Positions 61,362 to 64,000 of a DNA stretch of 64,000 bases are shown here, in pieces. The stretch covers positions 520,377 through 584,376 of the forward strand of contig NZ_JAUZEE010000003.1 in assembly GCF_030705305.1 (NCBI RefSeq), in the 5' to 3' direction. Source of the stretch: Leptothrix discophora. Lineage in GTDB: Bacteria; Pseudomonadota; Gammaproteobacteria; Burkholderiales; Burkholderiaceae_C. Position 1 is the stretch's first letter. Every line of letters begins with the position of its first letter. Under the pieces are notes generated by a model that searched no databases, had not been told where the DNA came from, and saw nothing but the letters and a program-made list of their open reading frames with translations. Both the position numbers and the translations under genes were made by a program.

Positions 61362-62761
61362 CAGCACCGCTGTTTCAACGACAGTCAACCGGCGGCGTCG
61401 TCGCCAGAGATGGGTTCGACTACCAGGACGCGTTTCTGCTCGAGCACATTCCGCTCTACCTCTCACAGGGCGCGTTCAGCCACGCCGTGAGCGAGCTGCT
61501 GGGTGACGTCGAGGTGCGCTACCACAGGCCCGGAGGTGGGACGTTCTGCGTGCTTCATGAGGCAAAGAGAAACCAGCTCACCACGAACGCCTTCTGGGCC
61601 GAGGTCGCGCGCTTCAGCGAGCTTCACGATGCGGCACCGGACGAGTACGTTCGCTTCGTTCTCGTATGCGGCGACTTCAACGGAGACTTCGACCCTCTGT
61701 TTCGAAAGCTGGAGCGATACCGCGGGCCCGCCGACTCCCTGAACAGCGATTCGAGTATTCGCGCGTCGGCTGAGGCGGACATCGAAGCAACCATTGTTGG
61801 GCTCGGTCAGACCGTAGACGTGGCGCGCTTCGTTCTTGAGCGAGTGTCGTTCGTCAAGTACAGCGACGCCAACGTGGCCGGAGCCTTTGCCAGCATGATG
61901 GCAACGCACTTGCCCACTATGGCCAACATGCGTGGCGTCGATGTCAGCACCTTTCGCGGGCGCTGCAAGGAGTTGGTCGACGGCTCCACGAAGGGTCTCG
62001 TCTCACGGCGGGCACTGGAATCCGCGCTGGTCGAGTCTGCGCCCGATTTGGCATCGGAGTGGCTCGGCACCGCGACGAAGGTACAGCTCTTGGGAGACCC
62101 GCCGGCGAGGTTCGAAGACCTTTCGCTGGAAGTTGGCCGGTTCAACGGCCCGCTACGTGGGACCCTGGGCGTAGGCGCTTGGACGGAATTCCACGACCAA
62201 CTGACCGCTATGGGGCAGTTCATCCTGGCCAGCCGTGAGCGGCGAGGGGTGAGGCTCTCGGCCAAGCAACGCATGTCACTCGCCTGCACTGTGGGCTATT
62301 GCTTGTCGGCAACCAGCGGCTTCACGCTCCAGATGACCCACAACGGCCAGACACTGGACACAGCGAGTCACGAGCGGTCCAGCGATAAGTTCTTCGGGAT
62401 GAGCGAGGAGGCGCCCGACCGTGCGGGTGACGAAGGGGTTGCTGCAATCAGCTTCCCGTACCCTGGCCACGATGATGTACTTGCCACAGCGCGAGGCCTC
62501 GGGCTGACAGGCGCGCCCAAGGTGTTCCTGGCTAGCGTCTCTGCGCTCACGAGCGTCGCCGTGCTGAACGCTGCCGTGCACGAGGCCAAAGCGGCATTGG
62601 TGGCGTTCCGTTCTCGGCACCAGTTGTCACGGGTGCATCTATTCATCAAGGCGCCGTCGGCCTTTGCGATGGCGCTCGGGCACCGTTTGAACGGGGTTGG
62701 GGTCGTTCAACTCTACGACTGGGTGGACCTTTCCTATCAGGCAACCGCGGAGCTGCGATGA
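61358..62761 (+). CDS. cap4: CBASS effector: Cap4-like nuclease with SAVED domain
   Basis: A 467-residue protein starting at GTG 61358, overlapping cap3 (GTGA). The N-terminal part has a PD-(D/E)xK nuclease layout: Gln23 in GFDYQD, Asp50 in LLGDVEVRY and Glu68-Ala-Lys70 in VLHEAKRN, as in Cap4 DUF4297 domains. The C-terminal part resembles a SAVED sensor (RVHLFIKAPSAFAMALGHR). Binding of a cyclic oligonucleotide should switch on DNA cutting. Effector at the 3' end differs from the well-studied order with cap4 first. Confidence 0.82.
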   Translation: MTAPLFQRQSTGGVVARDGFDYQDAFLLEHIPLYLSQGAFSHAVSELLGDVEVRYHRPGGGTFCVLHEAKRNQLTTNAFWAEVARFSELHDAAPDEYVRFVLVCGDFNGDFDPLFRKLERYRGPADSLNSDSSIRASAEADIEATIVGLGQTVDVARFVLERVSFVKYSDANVAGAFASMMATHLPTMANMRGVDVSTFRGRCKELVDGSTKGLVSRRALESALVESAPDLASEWLGTATKVQLLGDPPARFEDLSLEVGRFNGPLRGTLGVGAWTEFHDQLTAMGQFILASRERRGVRLSAKQRMSLACTVGYCLSATSGFTLQMTHNGQTLDTASHERSSDKFFGMSEEAPDRAGDEGVAAISFPYPGHDDVLATARGLGLTGAPKVFLASVSALTSVAVLNAAVHEAKAALVAFRSRHQLSRVHLFIKAPSAFAMALGHRLNGVGVVQLYDWVDLSYQATAELR

Positions 62762-62839
62762 ATGGACTTGCGGCACGAGTGGCAAAAGTCGGCACGAAGG
62801 AGGTCGGCCAGAGGTAATGGCGGCCCTCGTATAGGAGAG

Positions 62840-63691
62840 TTACGACGACCGCCTCTTCCGAATCCAGGCTTCCCTGCGGCCATCGACGGACGTTCGGTAC
62901 TGAAGGTCGAACAACCGCGACTCGCTGACAGCTTGCTGCCATGACCGGCACCCGTACTTCTCGGGCGTTTGCTCAGCGTCATGGGTAGCCATCCAATCGC
63001 GTGCGTCGCTGAGCCGGGCCCATCCCTCGGTCCCTGTCGCCACTATCGCTTCACTTAGCGCTCGGACCATGCCGGAGTTAGACCAGGCGAAGCTGCCGTC
63101 TGGGGCGATTCCATTGACTGTCAGTTCGTAGAAGGCTGGTGACCTGGAAAATGATTCTGCGGCGTCCCTGGCCGCCTCCATGCTTTTCGCCCACTCAACT
63201 AGTTCAAGGTAGTGTCCGTCAATGCGACCGTAGCTGTCCTCAAGATGGCGGATGGCCGCTACGCACCCCTCCTCGCTCCACACATCGAAGCGGTCGATGA
63301 GGTGGTGGACCAGGTCGTTGCGCATCGCGACCAAGTCCTCGACTTCCTCTTTGGTCTGAGCCCACCGGTCGGGCGGCATCGACATGCGGAAGCTGATGCC
63401 AATTGAGATGCGGTCGGTGGCCACCTTGCCTTCGGGCAGGAGGTCTCGCTCGAAACCATCGGGTACAACATAAGTCTCAAACAAGGCCTTGACCAGCGTA
63501 CCAAGGCTCTTGTCCGAGAGCTTCTCGATGCGCATCGAACGCTGCTCTTCCAGGGCTTCTAGTGAGCCAGCCAACTCGTGATGCGCGAGCATGGCTTTCA
63601 TCAGGCGTTCATACTGCTGGATGCGCAACATGCACCTGCCCAACAGTCGCTGAACGTCGCGCTGTAGCGCTGGACGAGGGTCTTCAGTCAT
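62840..63691 (-). CDS. LOTUS (OST-HTH) domain protein with HEPN-like RN-x3-H motif
   Basis: A 283-residue protein converging on the CBASS operon. The N-terminal 200 residues are mostly helical and contain RNDLVH (124-129), the R-x4-H pattern of HEPN ribonucleases. The C-terminal 70 residues fit a LOTUS/OST-HTH RNA-binding domain (LSDARDWMATHD, PEKYGCRSWQQAVSESRLF). A role in RNA-targeting defence or regulation is inferred from motif and neighbourhood. The ATG at 63691 overlaps the stop of the gene upstream (ATGA); no strong ribosome-binding site is seen. Confidence 0.7.
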   Translation of the reverse strand: MTEDPRPALQRDVQRLLGRCMLRIQQYERLMKAMLAHHELAGSLEALEEQRSMRIEKLSDKSLGTLVKALFETYVVPDGFERDLLPEGKVATDRISIGISFRMSMPPDRWAQTKEEVEDLVAMRNDLVHHLIDRFDVWSEEGCVAAIRHLEDSYGRIDGHYLELVEWAKSMEAARDAAESFSRSPAFYELTVNGIAPDGSFAWSNSGMVRALSEAIVATGTEGWARLSDARDWMATHDAEQTPEKYGCRSWQQAVSESRLFDLQYRTSVDGRREAWIRKRRSS

Positions 63692-64000
63692 TGGAGGTCT
63701 GGTCGGATATTCGCGGCGCCGCTCGGTCGATGCAGCACGCCAGCGAGCGGGTTGAACCTTCGGCGGCTCCCTTCCGGACCGCCCCTGGCTTGCGGCGAGC
63801 CTCCCAGTATCCTTCCAAGCACGAACCGAACGTACGCCCCAGTCTCGGCCCGTATGTCGTCGAGATTGCGAAGCCAGAGCGCAGCGCGACCTCGGTGACC
63901 ACCCGCGCAGCTCGCTTCCGCAACCACGGTAGAACTTCCGTAAGCGTCCAGCCAACTCATCTTGAACCGCATCGAAGCGAAAGCAAGGATCGTGTCCACG
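63688..64000 (-). CDS. Unknown protein, partial (runs off the window end)
   Basis: The frame stays open from the window edge to a TGA that overlaps the ATG of the LOTUS gene, which suggests a real, translationally coupled upstream gene. The visible residues include AALWLRNLDDIRAETGAYVR, which is coding-like, followed by an Arg/Gly-rich end. No family is recognised. Other frames in this stretch are also open, so this is tentative. Confidence 0.35.
   Translation of the reverse strand, partial: VDTILAFASMRFKMSWLDAYGSSTVVAEASCAGGHRGRAALWLRNLDDIRAETGAYVRFVLGRILGGSPQARGGPEGSRRRFNPLAGVLHRPSGAANIRPDLQ

Overview
The window is high-GC DNA from a member of the Burkholderiales, probably of the Rubrivivax/Leptothrix/Roseateles kind. 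The evidence is the thrS-infC-rpmI-rplT and rimP-nusA-infB-rbfA-truB-typA gene orders, a two-member PotF polyamine-uptake locus with a DUF3138-like outer-membrane protein, and the general protein style. This placement is inference; no rRNA or tRNA gene is present. Most of the window is chromosomal core or catabolic DNA. From about 55.6 kb the sequence becomes an accessory island with lower GC and different codon use.

Layout. 1-3.3 kb (minus): translation operon thrS-infC-rpmI-rplT, where infC most likely starts at an ATC codon and thrS has a leader with an intrinsic terminator and a possible leader peptide. 3.3-4.6 kb (minus): isocitrate lyase with an AT-rich, operator-rich promoter. 5.0-24.6 kb (mostly plus): a large polyamine and amine catabolism locus. 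It holds an agmatinase-type ureohydrolase, a hemerythrin-like protein, an Lrp/AsnC regulator, two omega-aminotransferases, a PuuB-like oxidase, PuuD, PuuA, PuuC, two PotF binding proteins, PotG/H/I, a porin-like protein, a type III glutamine synthetase homologue and an EamA exporter. Two good sigma-54 promoter matches suggest nitrogen control. 24.6-35.4 kb (minus): a cyclic-di-GMP signalling cluster with two catalytically intact diguanylate cyclases and two degenerate GGDEF proteins that keep RxxD I-site residues, plus dusA and a NarL-type two-component system. 35.8-46.3 kb (minus): selD, an EamA transporter, typA, truB, rbfA, infB, nusA and rimP. 46.9-55.5 kb (plus): fabI, a QseBC/PmrAB-type two-component system, a glucose-type ABC transporter and glucokinase, with a plausible response-regulator box upstream of the transporter.

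The accessory region (about 55.6-64 kb) contains a gamma-glutamylcyclotransferase/GNAT fusion, a broken LexA/UmuD-like repressor gene, and a complete, tightly overlapping four-gene type II CBASS anti-phage operon: CD-NTase, E2-E1 ligase Cap2, JAMM protease Cap3 and a nuclease-SAVED effector of Cap4 type. Next to it, on the opposite strand, is a LOTUS-domain protein carrying an RN-x3-H motif like that of HEPN ribonucleases, translationally coupled to an ORF running off the window. Two inverted repeats flank and overlap the predicted CBASS promoter, between it and the defective repressor gene. This looks like a regulated defence island whose repressor has been lost.
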